Positions 20,604 through 28,757 of a DNA stretch of 64,000 bases are shown in pieces. Position 1 is the first letter of the stretch. Each line of letters opens with the position of its first letter. The position numbers and the translations under genes are program-made. This DNA is from Pseudoduganella aquatica. Lineage in GTDB: Bacteria > Pseudomonadota > Gammaproteobacteria > Burkholderiales > Burkholderiaceae_D. The notes below the pieces were generated by a model, which saw nothing but the letters and a program-made list of their open reading frames with translations, had not been told where the DNA came from and searched no databases. The stretch spans positions 124,001 through 188,000 of the forward strand of contig NZ_WWCU01000001.1 of NCBI RefSeq assembly GCF_009857595.1. Direction: 5' to 3'.

Positions 20604-21770
20604 ATGAATGATTTCCCCGCCTTCGCTTTCAGCACCGTAGCCCACATCGTTTCAGAACTGGGCGCGGCCCGCAAACTGGGCGAGCTGGTGCGCGCCCGCT
20701 TTCCGTCGGCGCAGCGCGTGCTGCTGGTGACGGACCCCGGCTTCCTGAAAACCGGCCTGGTGCAAGCGCCCGCCGACAGCCTGGCGGCCGCCGGATTTCA
20801 CGTGAAAATCTATTCGGACGTGGTGGCCGATCCGCCCGAGGCCGTGGTGCTGGCAGCAGTGGCCGCAGCGCGCGGGCACGCGTCCGATGTGGTGATCGGC
20901 CTGGGCGGCGGCAGCTCCATGGACGTGGCCAAGCTGATCGCCGTGCTGGCGGGGAGCGAGCAGCCGCTGTCAGCCATCTACGGCATCGGCAATGTGCAAG
21001 GTGCGCGCCTGCCGCTGGTGCAGATCCCCACCACCGCCGGCACCGGTTCAGAGGTCACCAATATCGCCATCGTCACCACCGGCGAGACCACCAAGATGGG
21101 CGTGGTGGCGCCGCAGCTGTATGCCGACCTCGCCATCCTGGACGCGGAACTGACGACGGGTCTGCCCCCCATGGTGACCGCCGCCACCGGCATCGACGCC
21201 ATGGTGCACGCCATCGAGGCCTACACCAGCCGCCATAAAAAGAACCCGCTGTCGGACATGCTGGCGCGCCAGGCGCTGGGGCTGCTGTCGCGCAACCTGA
21301 TCCCGGCCTGCGAGAACGGCGGCAACCTGGCCGCGCGCCAGGCCATGCTGCTGGGCGCCATGCTGGCGGGACAGGCGTTTTCCAACGCGCCGGTGGCGGC
21401 CGTGCACGCGCTGGCCTATCCCATAGGCGGCATCTTCCATGTGCCACACGGCTTGTCGAATTCGCTGGTGCTGCCGCATGTGATGCGCTTCAATGCGCCG
21501 GCGGCCGCGCCGCTGTACGCGGAGCTGGCCGCCATCGTCGTGCCGCATGCGGAAGGTTCGGTGGAGGCAAGATCGGAAGCGCTGATTGTTGCCATGCAGC
21601 AAATTGCGATCATCTCGGGGATAGAGCGCAGCCTGCAGCAGGTCGGCATCGCCGAGAGCGACCTGGACCGCCTGGCCGACGACGCCATGCTGCAAACCCG
21701 TCTGCTGGGTAATAATCCGCGCGACGTGAGCCGCGCGGATGCCAGGGCGATCTACGCCGCAGCGCTGTAA
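20604..21770 (+). CDS. Iron-containing alcohol dehydrogenase
   Basis: 388 residues from ATG at 20604 (MNDFPAFAF). The NAD-binding GGGSSMDVAK lies near residue 100. The metal site is shown by GIDAMVHAIEAYTS (Asp and His) and HALAYPIGGIFHVPHG (two His). It oxidises an alcohol or reduces an aldehyde in the cytoplasm. It is the only plus-strand gene in a long minus-strand stretch and is divergent from the TSUP gene. The specific substrate cannot be told. Confidence 0.92.
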   Translation: MNDFPAFAFSTVAHIVSELGAARKLGELVRARFPSAQRVLLVTDPGFLKTGLVQAPADSLAAAGFHVKIYSDVVADPPEAVVLAAVAAARGHASDVVIGLGGGSSMDVAKLIAVLAGSEQPLSAIYGIGNVQGARLPLVQIPTTAGTGSEVTNIAIVTTGETTKMGVVAPQLYADLAILDAELTTGLPPMVTAATGIDAMVHAIEAYTSRHKKNPLSDMLARQALGLLSRNLIPACENGGNLAARQAMLLGAMLAGQAFSNAPVAAVHALAYPIGGIFHVPHGLSNSLVLPHVMRFNAPAAAPLYAELAAIVVPHAEGSVEARSEALIVAMQQIAIISGIERSLQQVGIAESDLDRLADDAMLQTRLLGNNPRDVSRADARAIYAAAL

Positions 21771-21787
21771 AGCTTACACTGTAGAGC

Positions 21788-23863
21788 TTAGTTGGGCACG
21801 TCCACCGTGCTGTTGCCCACCGTAATGGCGTTGTTGCCGGCGGAAGCGGCAATCGGCGGCAGGTTGGCCACGGTGATCGGCACCGCGTTGCTGGCGCGCG
21901 TGGTGGTGCGCACCACTTGCGACGGCGGCAGCGGCGCCCCCGTCGGATTACGCAGATTGGCGTACACCGCATCGAGCGCGCGGAACAGGTACACGTGCAG
22001 CGGCACCACGTTGGCCGGCAGCGCGTTGGCGAAGGAATCGAAGTGATTGGCGTTGGTCACTTCGATATAGCGCAGCTTGCTGGCACTGCCCTCCGCCGTC
22101 GCGTTCAGGCCCAGGTAGGCGCGCGAGGCATGGTTGACCGGGATCAGCGCGTCGCTGCGGCCGGCCACGATAATCGCCGGTTTGCCCTTCAGGTTGCCAC
22201 TGGCAAGCACTTCCGCCACGCCAGCTTTCACGCGCGCGCTCTGGTCCGCCAGCGTGCCGCTGAGCGCGGCGCCCGTCACGGGATTGGTGCCGGTGGCCAG
22301 AGAGCGCAGGCACAGGAAACCGTCCAGCGACTGGTCGGCCGCATTGGTCGACGGTGACACGCCCAGGTTGTAGGCCTTGGCCCCGCCCACCGAGTTCTCG
22401 TAAATGACGCTGCCGATAATGCCGTTCTGCGTGGCGAAGCTGGACGCCTTCACGGCGGCCGTCAGGGCCGCCGGCGCGCCGGTGGCGTCCACGCCCGCGA
22501 AGGTGAAGCCGCATACCTTGTCGAGCGCGCTGAACTTGCCGTAGGCGTAGGCATACGTGACCGCCACCAGGATGTTGGTGCCCGCGTGCGAGGCCTGCAG
22601 CACCTCGGCATCCGCGTTCCAGCCGTAGGCTTTCAGGCGCGCCTTGGCGTCGTTCTGCTGGTCCAGCAGGCTGGCGCCGGTGAGCAGGCCCTTCGCCGCC
22701 AGCGCGCTGCAGCGTCCGCCCGACGCGACTTCGGCCAGGCAAGGCTGGTACAGCGCGGCAAAGGTCGAATAGTCGAACAGGGCTTTCCCCTGGGAAGGCA
22801 CAGCAGCCCCGCCAAGGCGCACAACGTAGCCGGTGGCTACCTTGGGCTGGATTTGCGGCTCCGTGGCCGCCACGGCGCTGATAAGGCCCTTGGTGTCCTG
22901 CTCTGCGGCAAGCAAAGCCGAGCCGGCGCCGTTCGAGATGCTGGAAGCGATCGCCACGCTATTCTTCGGCGTCAGGCGCACCAGGTGGCTTTTGCCGTCC
23001 GAGGCCACCTGGCCGTAGCGCTCGTTAAGCACGTAGTAGGCGAACTCCACCGCCTGCAGCGTGATCTTGCCCCAGTCCTTTTCCGGATTCTGCTGCGAGT
23101 GCGCATGCTTGAAGGCGACGCGGCCCGGGTTGCTGGCGGCAAAGGCGGCGCGTTCCGCCTCGGTGTAGGCCGGGGAGAAATTGGCGCTCTTGCCGGCCGC
23201 CGCGCGCGTGGCGCGCTGGCCGTTCTGCAGGTTCACGCTGTCGTCCTCGAAGGTGTACAGGCCGGTGCCGCTGCCCTTGTCCGCGTAGGCCACGGCGCAG
23301 TTGTTCTTCAGGCCCCACTCGCCCGCGCTGCCGATGGCGCCGTAGATGCCGCGCGAGCCGCTGGAGGTGCCGGTGACGATGCAGGGATTGATGGGGTCGA
23401 AGGTGGCCGGCACCTGCACCAGCAGGGTCACGTTCTGCTTGCCCGTGCCGTCGTCGGCGTAGGCGATGTATTCGGTACCGGCAACCTTGCCCTCGCCTGT
23501 TCCCGCCACGCCGGCCGCGCTGACGTTGGGGCCGTACATGGTGCCCCAGCCGCTGTTGGCACTGATGTCGAGCACGGCGCGGTAGTTGGCGTAGATGGCG
23601 TTGCGGCGCAGTTCGGCCGCAGTGGGTTTCAGCGGGTCCGCGTAGGCGGGTGCGGCGGCGGCGGCCAGGCCGGTGCGGCCCAGGCCGGCCGTCAGCAAGT
23701 CGTCCGAGCTGCCGTCGTAGCTGATGCTGCTCACCGCGCTCAGGTAGGACGGCAGCACATTCAGTTCCTCCGGCGTGTTGCTGTTGTCGCCGCAGGACGC
23801 GAGCGTGGCGACGGCGGCGGCGATCAGGGTAAGCTTGCTGGCGATGCGGATTGTATTTTTCAT
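21788..23863 (-). CDS. D-(-)-3-hydroxybutyrate oligomer hydrolase family protein
   Basis: 691 residues from ATG at 23863, chosen because of the strong site GGAGGAGACCC before it and the clean signal MKNTIRIASKLTLIAAAVATLASCG, which ends in a lipobox Cys. The family (3HBOH) is recognised from NSGWGTMYGPNVSAAG, VTGTSSGSRGIYGAIGSAGEWGLK in parts, and the late NHFDSF and GRSDALIPVNHASRAYLG, which would carry catalytic His and Asp. The likely nucleophile is the Ser of SISNGAGSA near residue 306. It cleaves short 3-hydroxybutyrate oligomers left by polyester depolymerases. The lipid anchor would place it in the envelope. Confidence 0.85.
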   Translation of the reverse strand: MKNTIRIASKLTLIAAAVATLASCGDNSNTPEELNVLPSYLSAVSSISYDGSSDDLLTAGLGRTGLAAAAAPAYADPLKPTAAELRRNAIYANYRAVLDISANSGWGTMYGPNVSAAGVAGTGEGKVAGTEYIAYADDGTGKQNVTLLVQVPATFDPINPCIVTGTSSGSRGIYGAIGSAGEWGLKNNCAVAYADKGSGTGLYTFEDDSVNLQNGQRATRAAAGKSANFSPAYTEAERAAFAASNPGRVAFKHAHSQQNPEKDWGKITLQAVEFAYYVLNERYGQVASDGKSHLVRLTPKNSVAIASSISNGAGSALLAAEQDTKGLISAVAATEPQIQPKVATGYVVRLGGAAVPSQGKALFDYSTFAALYQPCLAEVASGGRCSALAAKGLLTGASLLDQQNDAKARLKAYGWNADAEVLQASHAGTNILVAVTYAYAYGKFSALDKVCGFTFAGVDATGAPAALTAAVKASSFATQNGIIGSVIYENSVGGAKAYNLGVSPSTNAADQSLDGFLCLRSLATGTNPVTGAALSGTLADQSARVKAGVAEVLASGNLKGKPAIIVAGRSDALIPVNHASRAYLGLNATAEGSASKLRYIEVTNANHFDSFANALPANVVPLHVYLFRALDAVYANLRNPTGAPLPPSQVVRTTTRASNAVPITVANLPPIAASAGNNAITVGNSTVDVPN

Positions 23864-23894
23864 TGGGTCTCCTCCATCTTGCAGGTTGGTAGTC

Positions 23895-23924
23895 AAAAAA
23901 AAAACGCCGGACGAGTCCGGCGTT
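23895..23924 (-). terminator. Terminator of the liv-type operon
   Basis: AACGCCGGAC / GTCCGGCGTT hairpin with eight A residues on its left side (a T-run on the minus strand), right after the livM stop. Confidence 0.88.
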
Positions 23925-23933
23925 CTTGCTCAT

Positions 23934-24905
23934 TCAGGCTAGCTTCTTCTGACCGAAGCGCGCCACGATTTCCCCTATTATTCCGCGCCGGAACAGCAGC
24001 ACGCAGGCCACGAAGATCAAGCCAGTCACCATGCTGACCGCCTCGCCCAGCGTGTTGAACCATTCCACGCCGGTGTTGCGGGCGAGGAAGGTACCGATGT
24101 CGCCCAGCTTGTTTTCCAGCATGATGATAATGACGGCACCCAGCATCGGGCCGGCCAGCGTGCCCATGCCCCCTACCAGGGTCATCAGGATCACCAGGCC
24201 GGACATGGTCCAGTGCACGTCGGTCAGCGTTTCAAAGCCCAGCACCACGGTCTTGGTGGCGCCGGCCAGGCCGGCCAGCGCAGCCGACAGCACAAAGGCC
24301 ATCAGCTTGTAGCGGTCCACGTCGTAGCCCAGCGAGATGGCACGCGGCTCGTTTTCCTTGATGGCTTTGAGCACCTGGCCGAACGGCGAATGCACGGTGC
24401 GCACGATCAGCGCAAAGCCGGCCACGCAGATGGCCAGCACCACGAAATACAAGGTGGTGTCATTGCCCAGGTCGATGGCGCCGAACAGCTTTCCACGTGG
24501 AACGCCCTGCAGGCCGTCCTCGCCGCCGGTGAACGGCGAGCGCAGCGCAACGTAGGACACCAGCTGCGCCAGCGCCAGCGTAATCATGGAGAAGTAGATG
24601 CCCTGGCGGCGGATTGCCAGGCTGCCCATCACCAGGCCGATCAACGCCGCGCCCGCCACGCCGGCCAGCACGCCCAGCTCGAAGGGCCAGCCCAGGTCGC
24701 GCAGCACATAGCCGGCCATATAGCCCGCGCCGCCGAAGAAGGCGGCGTGGCCGAAGGACAGCAGGCCGGTAAAGCCGATCAGCAGGTTGAACGCGCAAGC
24801 GAACAGCGAGAAGCACAGCAGCTTCATCAGGAACACCGGATAGCCCACGAAGGGCGCGGCCAGGGCAATGGCTAGAACGATGGCATAGCCAATTTTCTTA
24901 TTCAT
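23934..24905 (-). CDS. livM: Branched-chain amino acid type ABC transporter, permease LivM
   Basis: 323 residues from ATG at 24905 (MNKKIGYAIVLAIALAAPF). It has about nine membrane helices and the LivM family stretch NLLIGFTGLLSFGHAAFFG; IKENEPRAISLGYDV matches the cytoplasmic loop that contacts the ATPases. It pairs with LivH 10 bases upstream. It is the last gene of the five-gene operon, with a terminator behind it. Confidence 0.95.
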   Translation of the reverse strand: MNKKIGYAIVLAIALAAPFVGYPVFLMKLLCFSLFACAFNLLIGFTGLLSFGHAAFFGGAGYMAGYVLRDLGWPFELGVLAGVAGAALIGLVMGSLAIRRQGIYFSMITLALAQLVSYVALRSPFTGGEDGLQGVPRGKLFGAIDLGNDTTLYFVVLAICVAGFALIVRTVHSPFGQVLKAIKENEPRAISLGYDVDRYKLMAFVLSAALAGLAGATKTVVLGFETLTDVHWTMSGLVILMTLVGGMGTLAGPMLGAVIIIMLENKLGDIGTFLARNTGVEWFNTLGEAVSMVTGLIFVACVLLFRRGIIGEIVARFGQKKLA

Positions 24906-24915
24906 GGATGTACCC

Positions 24916-25800
24916 TTATTTCTCTTTGCCGAACAGGCCGGCAGGACGCAGCAGCAGCACGATGACCATGACCACAAACACCACCACGGCCGAGCCCTCG
25001 GGGTAGAACACGCGGGTCATGCCCTCGATCACACCCAGCGCCAGGCCGGTCAGGATGGAGCCCATGATGGAGCCCATGCCGCCGATCACCACCACCGCGA
25101 ACACCACGATAATGAGGTTGGAGCCCATCAGCGGCGACACCTGGATAATCGGCGCGGCCAGCACGCCGGCGAAGCCCGCCAGCGCCACGCCGAAGCCGTA
25201 GGTCAGGGTCACCATCAGCGGCACGTTGATGCCGAACGCTTCCACCAGCTTGGGGTTTTCGGTACCGGCGCGCAGATAGGAGCCGAGCTTGGTTTTCTCG
25301 ATCACATACCAGGTGGCCAGGCACACCGTGAGCGAGGCGACCACCACGAAGCCGCGGTAATTCGGCAGGAACATAAAGCCCAGGTCGGTTGCGCCCTGCA
25401 GCAGCGCCGGCGTTTCAAACGGCTGGCCGGACACGCCGTAGAAGGAGCGGAACACGCCCTCCACCACCAGCGTGATGCCGAAGGTCAGCAGCAGGCCGTA
25501 CAGGTGGTCCAGCTTGTAGAGCCAGCGCAGCATGGTCTTCTCGATGATGATGCCGAAGATGCCGACCACGATGGGCGCCAGCGCCAGCATGGCCCAGTAG
25601 TTCAGGCCGAAGTACGTCATGCCTATCCAGGCCAGGAAAGCGCCCATCATGTACAGGGCGCCGTGGGAAAAATTGATCACGTTCAGCAAGCCGAAGATCA
25701 CGGCCAGGCCGAGCGACAGCATGGCATAGAAGGAGCCGTTGACGAGGCCCAGCAGCAGCTGGCTCATCATTGCGGGCAGGGGGACGCCGAATATATCCAT
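24916..25800 (-). CDS. livH: Branched-chain amino acid type ABC transporter, permease LivH
   Basis: 294 residues from ATG at 25800 (MDIFGVPLPAMMSQLLLGLVNG). Signatures: NGSFYAMLSLGLAVIFGLLNVINFSHGA near the N-terminus and a late VVVIGGMGSIMGSILTGLALGVIEG. It forms the inner membrane channel with LivM. The gap from the binding-protein gene holds a hairpin repeat. Confidence 0.95.
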   Translation of the reverse strand: MDIFGVPLPAMMSQLLLGLVNGSFYAMLSLGLAVIFGLLNVINFSHGALYMMGAFLAWIGMTYFGLNYWAMLALAPIVVGIFGIIIEKTMLRWLYKLDHLYGLLLTFGITLVVEGVFRSFYGVSGQPFETPALLQGATDLGFMFLPNYRGFVVVASLTVCLATWYVIEKTKLGSYLRAGTENPKLVEAFGINVPLMVTLTYGFGVALAGFAGVLAAPIIQVSPLMGSNLIIVVFAVVVIGGMGSIMGSILTGLALGVIEGMTRVFYPEGSAVVVFVVMVIVLLLRPAGLFGKEK

Positions 25801-25826
25801 ATCTACACATTTTCCAAAGGGAGTAG

Positions 25827-25858
25827 GGCGGGTTAGGCGCAAAGCGCCGTAACCCGCC
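25827..25858. repeat. GGCGGGTTA palindromic repeat, copy 1
   Basis: GGCGGGTTA-GGCGC...GCGCC-G-TAACCCGCC forms a long hairpin between the binding protein gene and livH. Two related copies lie at 41653-41684 and 41765-41794. Within an operon it could reduce downstream permease expression relative to the binding protein. Confidence 0.85.
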
Positions 25859-25886
25859 ACGCACGCGGCGCGGGCGCGCTACTGGA

Positions 25887-27095
25887 TTACTTCCAGAGCG
25901 CGCACTTGGTTTCGGCCTTGGTCACATAAGCCTGGTCGCCCGGAATGGTGGCCACCACCTTGTAGTAGTCCCAAGGGTATTTCGATTCCGACTGCTTCTT
26001 CACTTCCATCAGATACATATCGTGCACCATGCGGCCGTCCTGGCGGATCACGCCGCCCTTGGCGAACATGTCGTTGATCGGCGTTTTCTTCAGCTGCGCC
26101 ATCACCTTGTCCGAGTCGTCGGTGCCGACCGCTTTCACGGCCTTCAGGTAGTTGGCGGTGGCCGAGTAGTCGGCCGCCTGCAGCATGGACGGCTCCTTCT
26201 TCATCTTCTCGAAGTAGCGCTTGGACCAGGCGCGGGTGTCGGGATTCAGGTCCCAGTACCAGCCGTCGGTCAGATACATGCCCTGGGTGGTGTTCAGGCC
26301 CAGCGAATGGATGTCGTTGATGAAAATCAGCAGGCCGGCCAGCTTCATCTTCTTGGTGATGCCGAACTCGTTGGCCGCCTTGATGGAGTTGATGGCGTCG
26401 CCGCCGGCATTGGCCAGGCCCAGGATCTGCGCGCCGGACGACTGCGCCTGCAGCAGGAAGGACGAGAAGTCCGACGCCGACAACGGATGCTTGACGCTGC
26501 CCAGCACCTTGCCGCCGGCCGCTTTCACCACGTCCGCCGTGTCCTTTTCCAGCGACGCGCCGAAGGCGTAGTCGGCGGTCATGAAGTACCAGTTCTTGCC
26601 GCCCTGCTTGGAGATGGCGCCGCCGGTGCCGCGCGCCAGCGCCACGGTGTCGTAGGCGTAGTGCACGGTGTAAGGCGTGCATTCCTCGTTGGTCAGGCGG
26701 GCCGAGCCCGCGCCGATGGAGATGAAGATCTTCTTCTTCTCGCCCGCCACCTTGGCCATGGCCAGGTTGGCGCCCGAGTTGGTGCCGCCGATCAGCAGGT
26801 CCACGCCCTGCTGGTCGAACCATTCGCGCGCCTTGGAGGCGGCGATATCGGCCTTGTTCTGGTGGTCGGCGGAGATGAATTCAACTTTCTTGCCGGCGAT
26901 AACCACGCCGGCATCGGCGATGGCCATCTTGATCGCTTCCGCGCCGCCCAGGCCGTCGATATCGGAATACAGGCCGGACATGTCGGTAATGAAGCCGATC
27001 TTGATGGTGTCGCCGGACACCTGGGCTTGCGCGCCGCAGGCCAGGCCCAGGGCGCAGACTGCTGCGGTTGCGGTGGCGATAGTTTTGAGTTTCAT
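25887..27095 (-). CDS. Periplasmic substrate-binding protein of the liv-type ABC transporter
   Basis: 402 residues from ATG at 27095 (MKLKTIATATAAVCALGLACGAQAQ signal peptide). It is a type 1 periplasmic binding fold: IKIGFITDMSGLYSDIDG opens domain 1 and LIGGTNSGANLAMAKVA the ligand region. The family includes leucine/isoleucine/valine, amide and aromatic-acid binders, so the true ligand is open. Two distant Cys pairs could form disulfides. The gene lies third in the operon, after livG and livF. Confidence 0.92.
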   Translation of the reverse strand: MKLKTIATATAAVCALGLACGAQAQVSGDTIKIGFITDMSGLYSDIDGLGGAEAIKMAIADAGVVIAGKKVEFISADHQNKADIAASKAREWFDQQGVDLLIGGTNSGANLAMAKVAGEKKKIFISIGAGSARLTNEECTPYTVHYAYDTVALARGTGGAISKQGGKNWYFMTADYAFGASLEKDTADVVKAAGGKVLGSVKHPLSASDFSSFLLQAQSSGAQILGLANAGGDAINSIKAANEFGITKKMKLAGLLIFINDIHSLGLNTTQGMYLTDGWYWDLNPDTRAWSKRYFEKMKKEPSMLQAADYSATANYLKAVKAVGTDDSDKVMAQLKKTPINDMFAKGGVIRQDGRMVHDMYLMEVKKQSESKYPWDYYKVVATIPGDQAYVTKAETKCALWK

Positions 27096-27138
27096 TTTTG
27101 TCTCCGTCCTTAAGGGTTTTGTTGTGGTACGGTAAAAA

Positions 27139-27846
27139 TCAGACACCGAGCAGTTCGGTCAACACTGGCATCTTGGCGCTCAACTCCGATGCAGCAAAAG
27201 TCTCAACAATCTGACCATGCTCCATCACGTAAAACCGGTCCGCCAACGGAGCGGCGAAGCGGAAATTCTGTTCCACCATGACGATGGTGTAGCCCTTGGC
27301 TTTCAGGGTGGTAATCATGCGCGCCAGGCCCTGCACGATGACCGGCGCCAGGCCTTCCGAAATCTCGTCCAGCAGCAGCAGGCGCGCGCCGGTGCGCAGG
27401 ATGCGCGCCACCGCCAGCATCTGCTGCTCGCCGCCGGACAAGCGGGTGCCCTGGCTGTGCTTGCGTTCCTCCAGGTTGGGGAACATGGCGTAGATTTCCT
27501 CGATCGGCATGCCCTTCTCGCCGGTCGCCAATTGCGGCGGCAGCAGCAGGTTTTCCTCGGTCGACAGCGAGGCGAAAATGCCGCGCTCCTCGGGACAATA
27601 GCCTATGCCCAAATGGGCCACTTTGTGCGTCGGCAGATCGATGGCTTCCACGCCATTGACCTTGATGGAACCTTTGCGCGCGCCGGTCAAACCCATAATG
27701 GCGCGCAAGGTGGTGGTGCGGCCTGCGCCGTTGCGGCCCAGCAGTGTCACCACTTCGCCCGGCTGCACCGTGATGTTCACGTTGTGCAGGATGTGCGATT
27801 CGCCGTACCACGCCTGCAGATTGCTGATTTCCAGTGCGGCCGCCAT
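27139..27846 (-). CDS. livF: Liv-type ABC transporter ATP-binding protein LivF (Walker A Lys replaced by Arg)
   Basis: 235 residues from ATG at 27846 (MAAALEISNLQAWYGESHILH). The signature LSGGEQQMLAVAR, Walker B LLLLDEISEGLAP and His-switch region are normal for LivF. The Walker A motif reads GRNGAGRTTT, with Arg43 where a Lys is expected; the DNA codon is CGC, so this is not an ambiguous reading. The start codon shares one base with the livG stop (TGATG). If Arg cannot replace Lys, ATP hydrolysis would rest on LivG. Confidence 0.93.
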   Translation of the reverse strand: MAAALEISNLQAWYGESHILHNVNITVQPGEVVTLLGRNGAGRTTTLRAIMGLTGARKGSIKVNGVEAIDLPTHKVAHLGIGYCPEERGIFASLSTEENLLLPPQLATGEKGMPIEEIYAMFPNLEERKHSQGTRLSGGEQQMLAVARILRTGARLLLLDEISEGLAPVIVQGLARMITTLKAKGYTIVMVEQNFRFAAPLADRFYVMEHGQIVETFAASELSAKMPVLTELLGV

Positions 27847-28616
27847 CAGTGCGCCCCCGCCAGTTCGGCCGCTTCGGTGCCCATATACGCTTCCATCACC
27901 TGCGGATTCTTGGACACCTCGGCATAGCTGCCTTCGGCCAGCATGGCGCCGCGCTGCAGCACCGAAATCTTGTCGCAAATACCAGACACCACGTTCATAT
28001 TGTGTTCCACCATCAAAATGGTGCGGCCGGCCGATACCTTCTTGATCAGCTCGGTTACGCGGTGCACGTCCTCGTGGCCCATGCCCTGGGTGGGCTCGTC
28101 GAGCAGCATCAGTTCCGGCTCCATGGCCAGCGTGGTGGCGATCTCCAGCGCGCGCTTGCGGCCGTAGGGCATGTCCACCGTGACGGTGTCGGCGAACTCG
28201 GTCAGGTCCACCTCGGCCAGCAGCTCCATGGCGCGCGCGTTGAGCTGGTTCAGCGAGGTTTCGCTGCGCCAGAAATGAAAGGTGGTGCCGAGCTGGCGCT
28301 GCAGGCCGATGCGCACGTTCTGCAGCACGGTCAGGTGGGGGAAAACAGCGGAAATCTGGAATGAGCGTATTACCCCCATGCGCGCGATATGGGCGGGCTT
28401 GGCGGCGGTGATGTCCTTGCCGTTGAACAGGATCTGGCCCGAGGTCGGCACCAGGAATTTGGTCAGCAAGTTGAAGCAGGTGGTTTTACCGGCGCCGTTG
28501 GGGCCGATCAATGCGTGTATGTGGCCGCGCTGGACCTTCAAATTCACGTCGTTTACAGCAGTGAAACCTTTGAATTCCTTGGTCAAATTTCTTGTTTCCA
28601 AGATGAAGTTTGACAT
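27846..28616 (-). CDS. livG: Liv-type ABC transporter ATP-binding protein LivG
   Basis: 256 residues. Walker A GPNGAGKTTC is intact near residue 38, with Walker B LMLLDEPTQGMGHEDV and the LivG insert KSFQIS-type (RSFQISAVFPHLTVLQNVRIG). It energises the transporter together with LivF. It is the first gene of the operon; AGGAGA precedes the ATG. Confidence 0.95.
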   Translation of the reverse strand: MSNFILETRNLTKEFKGFTAVNDVNLKVQRGHIHALIGPNGAGKTTCFNLLTKFLVPTSGQILFNGKDITAAKPAHIARMGVIRSFQISAVFPHLTVLQNVRIGLQRQLGTTFHFWRSETSLNQLNARAMELLAEVDLTEFADTVTVDMPYGRKRALEIATTLAMEPELMLLDEPTQGMGHEDVHRVTELIKKVSAGRTILMVEHNMNVVSGICDKISVLQRGAMLAEGSYAEVSKNPQVMEAYMGTEAAELAGAH

Positions 28617-28757
28617 CGTATCTCCTGGTTATTCTTTATAAACTGCCAAATTTTCAACCGATCATACACACAAAAAAAATCATGAACAATACAGTATAAA
28701 TACCATCAAGCTAGCAAGTTTGGCTACAAACCAGCTGGCTTGATCTGGCTCAAAATA

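Noticed and set aside
20794..20809. parS-like GATTTCACGTGAAAAT inside the iron alcohol dehydrogenase gene
   Set aside because: Four mismatches and inside coding sequence; the CACGTG core alone is not enough.
24489..24504. parS-like CTTTCCACGTGGAACG inside livM
   Set aside because: Three mismatches from a parS palindrome and fully inside coding sequence; could be chance, though a ParB map would settle it.
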